Positions 34,759 through 44,158 of a stretch of DNA of 64,000 nt are shown piece by piece (within the stretch, counting starts at the first letter, position 1; each line of letters opens with the position of its first letter). The DNA comes from Pseudoalteromonas aliena SW19 (GTDB lineage Bacteria > Pseudomonadota > Gammaproteobacteria > Enterobacterales > Alteromonadaceae). The stretch is from positions 33,434 to 97,433 of the forward strand of contig NZ_AQGU01000023.1 of the NCBI RefSeq assembly GCF_014905615.1. Direction: 5' to 3'. Under the pieces are notes generated by a model. The model ran no database searches and was not told the DNA's origin. It saw only the letters and a program-made list of their open reading frames with translations. The position numbers were made by a program, and so were the translations under genes.

Positions 34759-36599
34759 TGCCACATATTCTGATAACTCGGCCCGAAGGAAAAGGCGTAT
34801 CTCTTGCCCAACAACTTGAGCAAGCGGGTTATCAGGCGTCTTTATTCCCTGTATTAAAAATAGCTTATTTAACCCCCTCTAACACGCAGCTTAGTCCGTT
34901 AATAAATGCAGATAAAATTATTTTTATTTCGCAAGATGCGGTTAATGCCCTTGCACTATTAAAGCCAAATATAAATACAAAAGCGCAGTTTTATGCGGTA
35001 GGGCAGCAAACTGCCGACACAATATACGCGTTATTTGGTGTGCGAGCCGCGATACCTAAGCAGTATGATTCTGAAGGTTTGCTGGCGCTAAAGTCACTTG
35101 CTGAGGTTGATGGTAGTAGTATAGCATTAGTTAAAGGGCAAGGTGGTCGCCCTGATATAGCTAAAGTGCTTAAAGAGCGTGGTGCATTTTTAAATAATTG
35201 CGTCGTATACAAACGAGAACCAGTGAGTGGGCTAGTTAATAGCTGGACAGACCACTGGCAAAGCAATAATGTACACGGTATAGTCATAACAAGTAATGCA
35301 GCAGTCGATGCCATTTTTACTCCCCTCGCTGCACCACAAAAACAATGGTTACAACAGTGTCAGTTTTATGTTGCCAGCGAGCGCATAGCCGCATATTTAC
35401 AACAGCAACAAGTAAGCTTGGCTAATATACATATTGCAGCAGGAGCTAGCGATGACGCTATGTTTGCCTGCATTAATCAGCAAGGTAGCACCATGAGCGA
35501 ACAGTCAAAGTCGATAACGACAGAAAAAAATACACCAACAACAGCAAGCACGGCTTCAGCCAAGTCAACTAAGCAAGAGCCAGTCACTGCAAAAAATGCC
35601 GCAGACAGAAATAAACAAAAAGTGAGTAAGGTGGCAACACTTGCGCTGCTTGTTTCGCTTATTGTCGCTTCTGGTGTTGGATACGATTTTTATCAAAAAT
35701 TAAATGCTGGTAAAGCGCAAAACCTAGCGGTTAATGACTTGAATGAGCAAAATAAGTTACTGACTCAAGAGCTGCAAGCACTTAAGTCAGCCCAATCTAA
35801 TTTTCAACAAGCGTTGTCTAATAGCGAGAAAAAAATTGCCGCAGCGCTAAGTGAAAGTGCAGCTCAAAATCAGCAAGAACTAAAAGCAGCTTTGCAAAAA
35901 GCGCAGCAACAAAGCTCGTCTTTAAACCCACAAGAAGTAACCAGCTTACAACGTATGGCTGAGTTTAAGTTATGGGCTGAGAAAGATTACCAAGGCACCA
36001 GTGCAGTTTTAAAACGCTTAGACGCATTGCTTAGTGAACACCCAGGTACAGTTGAAGTTCGCCAAGCTATTATGCAAGACATACAAACACTTGATAGCCT
36101 TAAACCTGTTGCAACAGAGGCTATTTATTTACAGCTAAACAGTGTGCTAACAAGTATTGATGACTTAGTATTTAACGCCGTTAATTTACCTCAAGAAGCC
36201 GCTGTAATTGACGAAAATGCTTTAAGTGATAATGTGAGTGATTGGCAGCAAAATTTAAGCAATAGTTGGAATAAGATTGTTGATAGTTTCATCACTGTTC
36301 GTCAGCATGAGGGCGTTTCTATTGAGCCACTACTTACCGAACAAGAACGCCATCTAATTAATCAGCGTATTAAACTTAATCTTACCCAAGCACAAGATGC
36401 ACTAATGAGTAAGCAGGCAAGTATTTTCTTTAACGCTTTGAGCGAGGCAAAACGCTTAGTGGCTGAATACTTCAAACAAGGCGATGATGCAACTAAGTCA
36501 GTACTCAAAGCGTTATCAAATCTTGAAAAAGAGCAGCTTAACTTTAATCCAGAAGTAACACTGCAAAGTACACAAAAGGTTAAGGAGTGGGCGCAATGA
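34758..36599 (+). CDS. hemDX: Fused uroporphyrinogen-III synthase HemD and membrane protein HemX
   Basis: One 613-residue frame holds two proteins. Residues 1 to about 245 are HemD (ITRPEGKG, FISQDAVNAL, TSNAAVDAI), which cyclises hydroxymethylbilane. Residue 246 is the methionine (MSEQSKS, base 35493) where a separate HemX would begin. The HemX part has a Ser/Thr/Lys-rich cytoplasmic linker, one membrane helix (about 291-311), a coiled coil (about 330-385) and a periplasmic helical domain. No stop codon separates them. Fused HemD/HemX proteins are known in related bacteria. HemX has an unclear role and is not needed for the synthase reaction. Internal initiation at 35493 could also give free HemX. 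Confidence 0.88.
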   Translation: MPHILITRPEGKGVSLAQQLEQAGYQASLFPVLKIAYLTPSNTQLSPLINADKIIFISQDAVNALALLKPNINTKAQFYAVGQQTADTIYALFGVRAAIPKQYDSEGLLALKSLAEVDGSSIALVKGQGGRPDIAKVLKERGAFLNNCVVYKREPVSGLVNSWTDHWQSNNVHGIVITSNAAVDAIFTPLAAPQKQWLQQCQFYVASERIAAYLQQQQVSLANIHIAAGASDDAMFACINQQGSTMSEQSKSITTEKNTPTTASTASAKSTKQEPVTAKNAADRNKQKVSKVATLALLVSLIVASGVGYDFYQKLNAGKAQNLAVNDLNEQNKLLTQELQALKSAQSNFQQALSNSEKKIAAALSESAAQNQQELKAALQKAQQQSSSLNPQEVTSLQRMAEFKLWAEKDYQGTSAVLKRLDALLSEHPGTVEVRQAIMQDIQTLDSLKPVATEAIYLQLNSVLTSIDDLVFNAVNLPQEAAVIDENALSDNVSDWQQNLSNSWNKIVDSFITVRQHEGVSIEPLLTEQERHLINQRIKLNLTQAQDALMSKQASIFFNALSEAKRLVAEYFKQGDDATKSVLKALSNLEKEQLNFNPEVTLQSTQKVKEWAQ

Positions 36600-37705
36600 T
36601 AGGGTTAATTATATTAATTGTCGCTATTGTTGCTGTAATAGCGATTACCCCGTTTGCATTAGATGAAAAAGGCTACGTGCTTATTTCATTTAACAATACA
36701 ACGATAGAGGGAACGATAGTTTCGTTTTGTATTATGGCGATAGTTACAGCTATTGTTTTATATTTAACATACAAGCTAATACGTTATTTGTTATCGATTT
36801 ATCACAACACTAAACATGGCTTTTTTGCACGTAGCCAAGAGCGCAAACAAGCAGCTATTGAGCAGGCTTTGTGGAGTGCTATTAACGATGATTATGAGCA
36901 TGTAGAGCAGGCTTTATCGGGCAATAGCGTACCAGATAAGTTTGAAGATATTCGCTTAGCATTACTTGCCAAAGCAGCGCTTGCTAATAATCAAACAGAT
37001 AAAGCACTTGAGCGTTTATTTGAAATAAGCCCAGAGCATCAATTAAAAGTAGCAAAGTTATGGTTGGCAAGTGGTGACAGCAGTGCGATTGAATCGCAAA
37101 TGCGTGTGAGTGCTGAATCTAAAAAAGCGACTGCACTTGAGTTAAAACTGTATACCGAGGTGTTAGTGCAACAACAGCACTTTAGTGCTTTAGAAGAGTT
37201 TTTACCACGATTGCTACGCCAAAAAGTATTTTCAAGTGAGCAATGGACGCGTGTTTTTAGTGCTTACTTTTCGGCTCAGCCAGTTGATAAAATTACGAGT
37301 AAATATAAACAACTACCTAAAAAGCTACAAGCCTACGCACACACAGCTTATTTGGCGACAATGGCTTCGGCAGGTCAACTTATTGAGGTTGAGGGCGATT
37401 TAATTAAAATGGTTAAACATAATGACCAACACGAACAACTTGCTTTTATATTAAACGGTGCAACTAATGGCAATGCAATTAAGTTGCAAACAAGTATTCA
37501 GGAACGCCTTAAAAAAGATGACAATAATAATGCATTATTGTTAGGGCTTGCTTGTCTTGCCAATGCACAAGGTGATTACGATCTTGCTGCCAGAGTGTTT
37601 GATAAAGCGCTAAATCCAGAGAATAAAAAGCAATTCTCCCAACAAGCAGCATTAAGCTATAAAAACAGTGCACAAGCAGAAAAGGCGCTCGTCTTGTATC
37701 AATAA
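36596..37705 (+). CDS. hemY: HemY family protein
   Basis: 369 residues from ATG at 36596, which overlaps the hemDX stop (ATGA) and has AAGGAG nine bases upstream. A GTG at 36587 would sit directly on that site and is unlikely. Two membrane helices (about 1-20 and 38-60) with the conserved HGFFARSQERK start precede TPR-like repeats in the rest. Gammaproteobacterial HemY is not the protoporphyrinogen oxidase of Gram-positive bacteria; it is a TPR protein coupled to the haem pathway. E. coli HemY is somewhat longer (398). Confidence 0.9.
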   Translation: MIGLIILIVAIVAVIAITPFALDEKGYVLISFNNTTIEGTIVSFCIMAIVTAIVLYLTYKLIRYLLSIYHNTKHGFFARSQERKQAAIEQALWSAINDDYEHVEQALSGNSVPDKFEDIRLALLAKAALANNQTDKALERLFEISPEHQLKVAKLWLASGDSSAIESQMRVSAESKKATALELKLYTEVLVQQQHFSALEEFLPRLLRQKVFSSEQWTRVFSAYFSAQPVDKITSKYKQLPKKLQAYAHTAYLATMASAGQLIEVEGDLIKMVKHNDQHEQLAFILNGATNGNAIKLQTSIQERLKKDDNNNALLLGLACLANAQGDYDLAARVFDKALNPENKKQFSQQAALSYKNSAQAEKALVLYQ

Positions 37706-37721
37706 ATCACTACACTATAAT
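37694..37721 (+). promoter_or_regulatory. Candidate sigma-70 promoter for the MASE1 kinase gene
   Basis: TTGTAT (37694-37699), a 16-bp spacer, then TATAAT (37716-37721), 35 bp before the kinase start. The -35 box overlaps the end of hemY. Confidence 0.5.
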
Positions 37722-37755
37722 TACTTAATGTTTTTATAGTTTGGGAGCAAAAGCA

Positions 37756-40440
37756 GTGAAAAAGTTTTTATTATTAACCTTTAGCTTGGCTTGTGCTTAC
37801 TTCTTTACTGGGTATTTTAGTAACACTCTTCTTGCTATAGATGGTTATGCTGTTGCTTCATGGCCACCTTCAGGCATTGCCCTCGCTAGCTTTTTAATTT
37901 GGGGTCGCAGGGCATTAATTGGCATTATACTTGGTGCTTTGCTCACCAATTTAATTCATCTTGATGAAGCCGTCGACATTCTGCATTTGAATGTATTTTT
38001 ACAGGCGGTTTGTGTAACGTTAGCTGCGACTGTGCAAGCCTGGGTAGGCAGGCACATTATTGTTAATATAATAAAAGCGCCCCTCGATTTATCTTCTTTA
38101 AAATCTAGCATACAAAGTTTAATTGTTGGTGGGCCATTATGCTGCGTAATAGCTGCAAGTGTTGGTACTAGCTTATTAGTTTTAAATAAAGTAATACCTG
38201 CCCACGCCGCCTTTGATAATTTTATAGCATGGTGGATAGGCGATAGCATTGGCGTACTTATTTTTACACCATTAGTGCTTGCCGCTTTTAATTATTCTGA
38301 AATGCGCCATCGTTTACAGGTCATTTTACCTTCGTTATTAATTTATACGCTTATTAGTATCAGCTTTTACGGCGCAGCGAGTGTTAAAAAAGAAAAAGCT
38401 AGTCAAAAGCAAGAAGCGAAAGTACTTGCTATGCAAAATGCTATTGCTCATAAAGTCGATGAAATAACGGCCCATTTGGGTTTGTTAGCCACATTTATTG
38501 CAAGTAGTGAAAATGTTACTTTTAATGAATTTAAGCACTTCACTTCAAAGCAGCTTGATTATACTCAGGAAATAGTTGCATTTGAATGGGTGCCCTATGT
38601 GCCTATAAGTAACTTAAAAAGTTTTGAGTCGGCATTTAATATAACCAACACTGATAAATTTTATGTGAAAGAGCAATCTAAGGACGGTTCCTTTCTACCC
38701 GTAAGTGAGCGCTCTTTTTATTATCCCGTAGCATACGTTAATCCTTTAGCTGGAAATGAAGACGTGATTGGTTTTGATCTTGCGTCAACCTCGGTGAGAA
38801 GTACTGCAATAAATAAAGCAAAAATACTAAATGAATTAGTTCTAAGTGAACAAATAGATTTAGTACAAAACAACACTAAAAAAGGCACTTTATTTTTACA
38901 GCCCGTGTTTGGCGATACGTCCATAGAAAGTAATTTTAAGGGCTTTGCTGTTGTGGTTGTGAGCTTAGAAAAATTCTCTCAATCTTTATTATTTGACCAA
39001 AATAACCTTATCACAACGAGCTTTTTTGATATAACGACGGCAAATACTAAAAAGCCCATGTATGCTGCTAACAGTGATTCGTTAACACTCATAAAAAGCT
39101 ACCAATTACTGATTGGCAAGCGCATGTGGCAAATCGAATTACACGAACCCGTTGTACGTACGTCATGGTTATTGTATTGGCTTGCACAAATAGTGGGAAT
39201 GTTATTTGTGTGGTTACTTATCTCTTTTTTAATATCGGTAACGGGTACGAACATACAAATTCGTGAGCAAGTGGCTAAACAAACACGTATTTTGCGTCAA
39301 GAAAAGCAAAAAGCAGATGAAGCGAGTCATATTAAAGGTCAATTTTTAGCAAATATGAGCCACGAAGTTCGAACTCCTATAAATGGTATAAAAGGGTTGC
39401 ACTACTTGGCGCTGCAACAAAATGATTGGCAGCAAGCTCGAAATTATATAGAGCAAGCAGATGGGGCACTTGGTGTGTTATTAAGAGTATTAAACGACGT
39501 ACTCGACTTTTCGAAAATGGAAGCTGGTAAACTTGATTTAATACAAGAGCCTATTAATGTTGGCAGTTTAGTTGATGAAGTAATTAACTTAATGCAGTTT
39601 GAAGCAGATGTTAAATCATTAACGCTTAACCTCGATTACGATAGAGCAACAGATTTAATTATTCATACCGACTCGATTCGTTTAAAACAAGTTCTTTTAA
39701 ATTTACTTAACAACGCAGTGAAATTTACTGCACAAGGTTGTATTACGCTTAAAGTATGGCAGTCAAAAAAAATGACCTATTTTAGTGTAAATGATACCGG
39801 TATTGGTATTAATGAGAAGGCTCAAAAACAATTGTTTAAACCATTTTCACAGGCCGATAGCTCGACCTCTCGTCAATATGGTGGTACGGGGCTGGGCTTA
39901 AGTATTTGCAAAAAATTGGTTGAACTAATGGGCGGAGCTATTGATTTGGCAAGCTATGAGGGAAAGGGTTCTACATTTACTTTTAGCTTACCAATTATTT
40001 CTGCTTTACCTAAAGCAGAGCAAGTAGATCAACAATACAATGATATAGATGTTGAGAGTTTGTCATTTACAAACTGTAAGTTGTTATTAGTTGAGGATAA
40101 CCTTCTTAATCAGTATGTAGCGAATGCTATTTTGAAAACAAAAGGGTGTATTGCAGATATAGCGTGTGATGGGTTTGAGGCCATTGAGAAGCTCACAGAG
40201 AAGAGTTATGACATTGTTTTAATGGATATTCAAATGCCCAGAATGGATGGCTTACAAGCGACTAAAGTTATTCGAAATGAGCTCGGGTTGGTTGACTTAC
40301 CTATTATTGGTTTATCCGCTAATGCGCATGATGTCGATGTTAAAAAAGCGCTCACCAGTGGAATGGATAATTATATGACCAAACCAATTGATGCAAATAC
40401 ACTGTTCAAGATATTAGGGCATTATTTGTCGAATCGATAA
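37756..40440 (+). CDS. MASE1-CHASE hybrid sensor histidine kinase
   Basis: 894 residues from the GTG at 37756, with GGGAG eight bases upstream; a TTG at 37741 would overlap that site. A MASE1-type membrane region of about eight helices (1-205) is followed by a CHASE-type periplasmic sensor (about 225-460), another helix (about 470-498) and HisKA with His536 in MSHEVRTP. HATPase (NLLNNAVKFT, DTGIGI, GGTGLGLSI) and one receiver with Asp824 in LMDIQMPRMDG complete it. No HPt domain or partner regulator is adjacent. The ligand is unknown. Confidence 0.88.
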   Translation: MKKFLLLTFSLACAYFFTGYFSNTLLAIDGYAVASWPPSGIALASFLIWGRRALIGIILGALLTNLIHLDEAVDILHLNVFLQAVCVTLAATVQAWVGRHIIVNIIKAPLDLSSLKSSIQSLIVGGPLCCVIAASVGTSLLVLNKVIPAHAAFDNFIAWWIGDSIGVLIFTPLVLAAFNYSEMRHRLQVILPSLLIYTLISISFYGAASVKKEKASQKQEAKVLAMQNAIAHKVDEITAHLGLLATFIASSENVTFNEFKHFTSKQLDYTQEIVAFEWVPYVPISNLKSFESAFNITNTDKFYVKEQSKDGSFLPVSERSFYYPVAYVNPLAGNEDVIGFDLASTSVRSTAINKAKILNELVLSEQIDLVQNNTKKGTLFLQPVFGDTSIESNFKGFAVVVVSLEKFSQSLLFDQNNLITTSFFDITTANTKKPMYAANSDSLTLIKSYQLLIGKRMWQIELHEPVVRTSWLLYWLAQIVGMLFVWLLISFLISVTGTNIQIREQVAKQTRILRQEKQKADEASHIKGQFLANMSHEVRTPINGIKGLHYLALQQNDWQQARNYIEQADGALGVLLRVLNDVLDFSKMEAGKLDLIQEPINVGSLVDEVINLMQFEADVKSLTLNLDYDRATDLIIHTDSIRLKQVLLNLLNNAVKFTAQGCITLKVWQSKKMTYFSVNDTGIGINEKAQKQLFKPFSQADSSTSRQYGGTGLGLSICKKLVELMGGAIDLASYEGKGSTFTFSLPIISALPKAEQVDQQYNDIDVESLSFTNCKLLLVEDNLLNQYVANAILKTKGCIADIACDGFEAIEKLTEKSYDIVLMDIQMPRMDGLQATKVIRNELGLVDLPIIGLSANAHDVDVKKALTSGMDNYMTKPIDANTLFKILGHYLSNR

Positions 40441-40505
40441 GTTACGTTATTTTTGCATAAAAAGCAGACATATGACCGCTTAAGTTTACTGCAAACCATA
40501 TAGAC

Positions 40506-40533
40506 TTGAAAAATAACACTATCTGCGTATCAT
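40506..40533 (+). promoter_or_regulatory. Candidate sigma-70 promoter for add
   Basis: TTGAAA (40506-40511), a 16-bp spacer, then TATCAT (40528-40533), 33 bp before the add start. Each box differs from the consensus by one base. Confidence 0.55.
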
Positions 40534-40565
40534 GCGCGCAAATTTAACTAAACTGGGTTGCTATT

Positions 40566-41567
40566 ATGATAAATAGAAAATTACCTTTGCTGGATATTCA
40601 TCGCCATTTAGACGGTAATGTACGTGCGCAAACCATATTAGAACTTGGTCGTCAGTTTAATATAGAGCTACCAGCAGATACCGTTGAGGCACTCATTCCT
40701 CATGTTCAAGTTATTGACCCCGAGCCAAACCTTATGGCTTTTTTACAAAAATTAGATTGGGGTGTCACCGTACTTGGTGACTACGATGCATGCAGACGTA
40801 TTGCAATTGAAAACATTGAGGACGCACAAGCTCAAGGCCTTGATTACGTTGAACTTCGGTTTAGCCCTTATTATATGGCGCAAAGCCAAGGTTTACATCC
40901 TGAAGGGGTTGTAGAGGCGGTTGTTGATGGTATTAAATCAGCAACAAAGGGCGTGAATATAAAAGCTAACTTGATTGGTATTTTGTCGCGAACTTATGGC
41001 GTGAAAACGTGTCAAAAAGAGCTTGATGCATTACTCGCATTTAAAAATGATTTAGTCGCTGTTGATTTAGCCGGTGACGAAATTGGTTTTCCGGGTGAGC
41101 TATTTGTAGAACACTTTAAGCAAGTACGAAATGCGTATTTAGCATCGACTATTCATGCGGGTGAAGCGCTCGGTGCCCCAAGTATTTGGCAAGCAATTAA
41201 TGAACTTGGTGCGAGCCGAATAGGGCATGGCGTTAAAGCAATTGAAGATCCAAAACTAATGGATTATTTACGCGATAACCGTATTGGTATTGAGTCGTGC
41301 TTAACAAGTAATATTCAAACCAGCACAGTAAACGATTTAGCTAAACACCCGCTTAAACAGTTTTTAGATCATGGTATTTTAGCGTGTATTAATACTGATG
41401 ACCCTGCGGTTGAAGGAATTGAAATTGAATATGAGTATGTCGTTGCAGCGCCTAAGGCTGGCCTATCTCAAGTTGATATGGAAAAAGCGCAAGCAAATGC
41501 ATTAGAAATAGCATTTTTAAGCGATAGCGACAAAAAAGAGCTTTCAGCACTCGTTAGCGCACGTTAA
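40566..41567 (+). CDS. add: Adenosine deaminase
   Basis: 333 residues, as in E. coli. The metal-binding HRHLDGN is at the N-terminus, HAGEALG carries the catalytic Glu region, [10 protein letters not shown] has the next His and [11 protein letters not shown] supplies the last Asp. It deaminates adenosine and deoxyadenosine to inosine in purine salvage in the cytoplasm. It is a single gene with a probable promoter and a clear terminator. Confidence 0.95.
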   Translation: MINRKLPLLDIHRHLDGNVRAQTILELGRQFNIELPADTVEALIPHVQVIDPEPNLMAFLQKLDWGVTVLGDYDACRRIAIENIEDAQAQGLDYVELRFSPYYMAQSQGLHPEGVVEAVVDGIKSATKGVNIKANLIGILSRTYGVKTCQKELDALLAFKNDLVAVDLAGDEIGFPGELFVEHFKQVRNAYLASTIHAGEALGAPSIWQAINELGASRIGHGVKAIEDPKLMDYLRDNRIGIESCLTSNIQTSTVNDLAKHPLKQFLDHGILACINTDDPAVEGIEIEYEYVVAAPKAGLSQVDMEKAQANALEIAFLSDSDKKELSALVSAR

Positions 41568-41580
41568 TTTAAGAGTATTA

Positions 41581-41610
41581 AAAATGCCGCTTTATATAAG
41601 CGGCATTTTT
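41581..41610 (+). terminator. Bidirectional terminator between add and the CBS gene
   Basis: 12-bp stem AAAATGCCGCTT/AAGCGGCATTTT with a 5-nt loop; A- and T-runs on both sides let it work on both strands. Confidence 0.88.
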
Positions 41611-41627
41611 GTATCTGGAACTTAAAT

Positions 41628-42038
41628 TTAGTGTGTTTGGCAGCTCATGTAGTTATCGTAAAGCGCTTTAAGTACATCAGCTCGGCTGATCATGCCGATT
41701 ACTTCAATGCCATCTACAACAGGGTAGTTTTTTGGTTTACCAGGCTGCATTTGCTCTGCAAGCTCAATAATATTGGTGTCGCCGCTAACAGTAACTACTT
41801 CTGTTTGCATAAGCTGTGAAACTTTAACCATACCATCACAAAAATAGCTGCTTTGTGTCAGTGGCTTTAAAAGCTCTTGCTCAGAAATAAACCCTACTAG
41901 GCATTTATCTTTATCAAACACTGGTGCACCAAGCAGTTTAAATTTTTGTAGTTCTGCTATGGCTGTTGTCATTTCTGTATCCGGTGTTATGTTTGGCAGC
42001 TTACGCTGCATAAAATCTTTTACTTGTGTATTTAGCAT
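41628..42038 (-). CDS. CBS-domain pair protein
   Basis: 136 residues from ATG at 42038, with GGGAG about nine bases upstream. The longer frame to 42068 adds ten residues without support. Two CBS motifs fill the protein (about 8-60, KDFMQRKLPNITPDTEMTTAIAEL...GAPVFDKDKCLVGFISEQELL, and about 74-125, MQTEVVTVSGDTNIIELAEQM...YPVVDGIEVIGMISRADVLKAL). Such pairs bind adenosine nucleotides and act as energy sensors. It has no effector domain. Being next to add (adenosine deaminase) on the opposite strand is suggestive but not proof of a link. Confidence 0.88.
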   Translation of the reverse strand: MLNTQVKDFMQRKLPNITPDTEMTTAIAELQKFKLLGAPVFDKDKCLVGFISEQELLKPLTQSSYFCDGMVKVSQLMQTEVVTVSGDTNIIELAEQMQPGKPKNYPVVDGIEVIGMISRADVLKALYDNYMSCQTH

Positions 42039-42134
42039 TTGGGTCTCTCCCGCTGATGTTCTACACAAAGTATGGTTTATAGATAGGAATTTAGGAAATT
42101 GTTTATATTGATGAGTGTGATAGGAAGAAACAAT

Positions 42135-42156
42135 CAGCCTGCTAATTAGCGGGCTG
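42135..42156 (-). terminator. Weak terminator hairpin downstream of the WYL regulator gene
   Basis: 8-bp stem CAGCCTGC/GCGGGCTG with one G-T pair and a 6-nt loop, lying 12 bp past the regulator stop. T-rich but not a solid T-run on the minus strand. Confidence 0.45.
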
Positions 42157-42167
42157 GGTCATGGTAT

Positions 42168-42881
42168 TTACTGATGGCATTGATCATCTGATTTAGTTTG
42201 GTATTTTGCTTTAACTAACTCAATATAATGCGCGAGGTTTTTCTGTGGATTTGTATCAAAAGTGTTAGTTAATGAAACAATACTTTGAATGCGATCTAAA
42301 CGGAACTCTCGATAATCACTGCGTAACTGACAATAGGCAATGAGCGTCCATTTTGCCCCCCAATATACGAGGCCGAGAGGGTCTGTAATACGATGGCTTG
42401 GCTGCTGGTTTACATCAAGATAATGAAATTCAATACAGGTTTTATTAGTAATGGCTTTGCGAAGTTGCAAGGTGATTTCTTGATGGGCTTTATCATGGCT
42501 AAACGTAGATACTAAATAAGGTAATTCTTCGACTTGTTGCTTTAGTTTTTCAGGTAATACGGCGTTTATTTTAGTAATTGCAGCTTGAGCACTTGCCGCT
42601 AGCTGTGGATCAGTCCATGCACTGACCATTTTGCTTCCCAATAATAGTGCTTGTAGTTCCTCAAGGGTAAACATCATCGGCGGTAGGTCGTAATCGGCAA
42701 TTAGATAACCAGTACCGGCTTCACCTTCAACCGGCACGCCCGAACTCTGTAAATGCTGGATATTACGGTAAATTGTTCGTTGAGATATCTTTAATTTATT
42801 AGCAAGCTCGTTTGCAGTAATCGCAAAGCGGCGACTTTTTAGTATATTTACCAGTTGAAATAGCCGCTCTGATTTATGCAT
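42168..42881 (-). CDS. HTH-WYL transcriptional regulator (YafY type)
   Basis: 237 residues. The N-terminal winged helix (KLKISQRTIYRNIQHLQSSGVPVEGEAGTGYLIADYDLPP) is followed by a WYL domain (about 135-230) with CIEFHYLDVNQQPSHRITDPLGLVYWGAKWTLIAYCQLRSDYREFRLDRIQSI. WYL domains bind nucleic-acid or nucleotide ligands. It lies 29 bp after the small ABM-like gene on the same strand, a pairing seen for YafY-like regulators that control a neighbouring small enzyme. Confidence 0.88.
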   Translation of the reverse strand: MHKSERLFQLVNILKSRRFAITANELANKLKISQRTIYRNIQHLQSSGVPVEGEAGTGYLIADYDLPPMMFTLEELQALLLGSKMVSAWTDPQLAASAQAAITKINAVLPEKLKQQVEELPYLVSTFSHDKAHQEITLQLRKAITNKTCIEFHYLDVNQQPSHRITDPLGLVYWGAKWTLIAYCQLRSDYREFRLDRIQSIVSLTNTFDTNPQKNLAHYIELVKAKYQTKSDDQCHQ

Positions 42882-42910
42882 TGGTTATCCTTATTTCAAA
42901 AAATAAAGTG

Positions 42911-43231
42911 TTAACTTTGTTGGCAAGCTGTTTGGCTAAGCACTTCAAAACGATCCAACTTTATCGATTCTTTTGCAATTAGAGAGGTGTACAGTTGGCA
43001 AATAGTACTATTAAAAAATGTATCACAAAGTTTTTTTGCATCAGCAACTGTAGCAAAATAAATGATACTACTATATTGCTGGGTATCGGCTTGTTTAGCA
43101 AGGGAGCGGTAAAGTACGCCTGATTGGTTATCAATATAATGCTGAAAATTATTATTAGCGATGTGAAACTGCGCTAAGTTTGTATCAGTATTTAATTTGA
43201 AATTTACAACTTCTATTAAATTTGTGGTCAT
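42911..43231 (-). CDS. Small ABM-like (dimeric alpha-beta barrel) protein
   Basis: 106 residues from the second of two tandem ATG codons. The second is seven bases from AGGAG, the first only four. Its size and the alternating strand-helix pattern (LIEVVNFKLNTDTNLAQFHIANNNFQHYIDNQSGVLYRSLAKQ...SSIIYFATVADAKKL) fit the antibiotic-biosynthesis-monooxygenase-type dimeric barrel. No specific enzyme can be named. The WYL regulator gene follows and may regulate it. Confidence 0.65.
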   Translation of the reverse strand: MTTNLIEVVNFKLNTDTNLAQFHIANNNFQHYIDNQSGVLYRSLAKQADTQQYSSIIYFATVADAKKLCDTFFNSTICQLYTSLIAKESIKLDRFEVLSQTACQQS

Positions 43232-43291
43232 CATAGTTCTCCTTGTTTAAGAAGAGCTAAGTAAATCATAGCGGGCTGTCAGGGAGTGTCA

Positions 43292-43325
43292 GTAACCAAC
43301 TTAATGATAAAACTAAGTTGGTTAC
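43292..43325. repeat. Perfect 12-bp inverted repeat
   Basis: GTAACCAACTTA (43292-43303) and TAAGTTGGTTAC (43314-43325) around a 10-nt loop, between fre and the ABM-like gene. No T-run follows on either strand, so it is either a weak fre terminator, an RNA-stability hairpin or an operator. Confidence 0.6.
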
Positions 43326-43335
43326 TATTGTTAAA

Positions 43336-44049
43336 CTATTTTATAAACGCAAATGCATCGGCGTACATATTTTCGCGGATTGCACCATGTGCTAGAAAAT
43401 CATCACGGACGATACCTATCATGTCAAAACGACCTGCCATATAAATATCGTATGGTTCTAGTGATACAATATCTTGCATTACTGCTTTATGTACATAGCC
43501 AGTATGACCTTGCCAATTAGCAGATGGGTTTTCTACCACAGGAATAAACTCAAAGTTTTTGTGGCTATCGGCCCACGCTTGCATTTCTGCATGTGCGTAT
43601 AATGCTGATTCTTCTTTTGCACCCCAGTAAAACAGCACAGGGCGGTCGCATTTAATTTCAGCTAAATGATCAGCCATTGATTTGGCGTATGAAAAACCAG
43701 TACCGCCAGCAAGCAAAATAATAGGACGCTTACATTGCAGGCGTAATTGCGAAATACCAAGTCCAGCCTCTATATCTACTAGCTGCTCGTTGCTATGCGC
43801 ATTTCGTAAATGTTCTAGCGATTGCATTGCATAAGAGTCGGCACCAGATGCGCCAATATGCAGTTCTATTTCGTCACATTGCGAAGGGCGGCTAGCAATA
43901 GAAAAAGCACGCTTATCTTTTTCACCCAATACCAGTTGCATGTATTGGCCTGCTTCAAAGGTCACAGGTTGTTGTGGCTTTAAAATTACTTTATGAACAA
44001 ATTCTGTAAGTGGGCTGATAGCTACAACTTCAGCTTTTAATGTTTGCAT
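43336..44049 (-). CDS. fre: NAD(P)H-flavin reductase
   Basis: 237 residues (E. coli Fre 233). The flavin-binding RAFSIASRPSQ motif and the nucleotide-binding LLAGGTGFSYAKSMADH, then FYWGAKEESALYAHAEM and YMAGRFDMIGIVRDDF, are the Fre/LuxG pattern. It reduces free flavins with NAD(P)H and in bacteria feeds iron reduction and ribonucleotide reductase activation. It lies downstream of ubiD on the same strand, the arrangement also seen in enterobacteria. Confidence 0.94.
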   Translation of the reverse strand: MQTLKAEVVAISPLTEFVHKVILKPQQPVTFEAGQYMQLVLGEKDKRAFSIASRPSQCDEIELHIGASGADSYAMQSLEHLRNAHSNEQLVDIEAGLGISQLRLQCKRPIILLAGGTGFSYAKSMADHLAEIKCDRPVLFYWGAKEESALYAHAEMQAWADSHKNFEFIPVVENPSANWQGHTGYVHKAVMQDIVSLEPYDIYMAGRFDMIGIVRDDFLAHGAIRENMYADAFAFIK

Positions 44050-44077
44050 TTTTTACCTTTTAGCAGCGCTTTTAACA

Positions 44078-44117
44078 GCAGATACGCAATCGAATGACTC
44101 GATTCTAGCATATCTGC
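44078..44117. repeat. Two-part hairpin between ubiD and fre
   Basis: GCAGATA (44078-44084) pairs with TATCTGC (44111-44117), and inside it AATCGA pairs with TCGATT (44088-44093, 44099-44104). No T-run follows on the minus strand, so it is not a standard terminator. It may affect fre translation or mRNA processing. Confidence 0.5.
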
Positions 44118-44158
44118 AGGGTTATTTTATAGCCTGTTATGTACTTACATATAAACAC

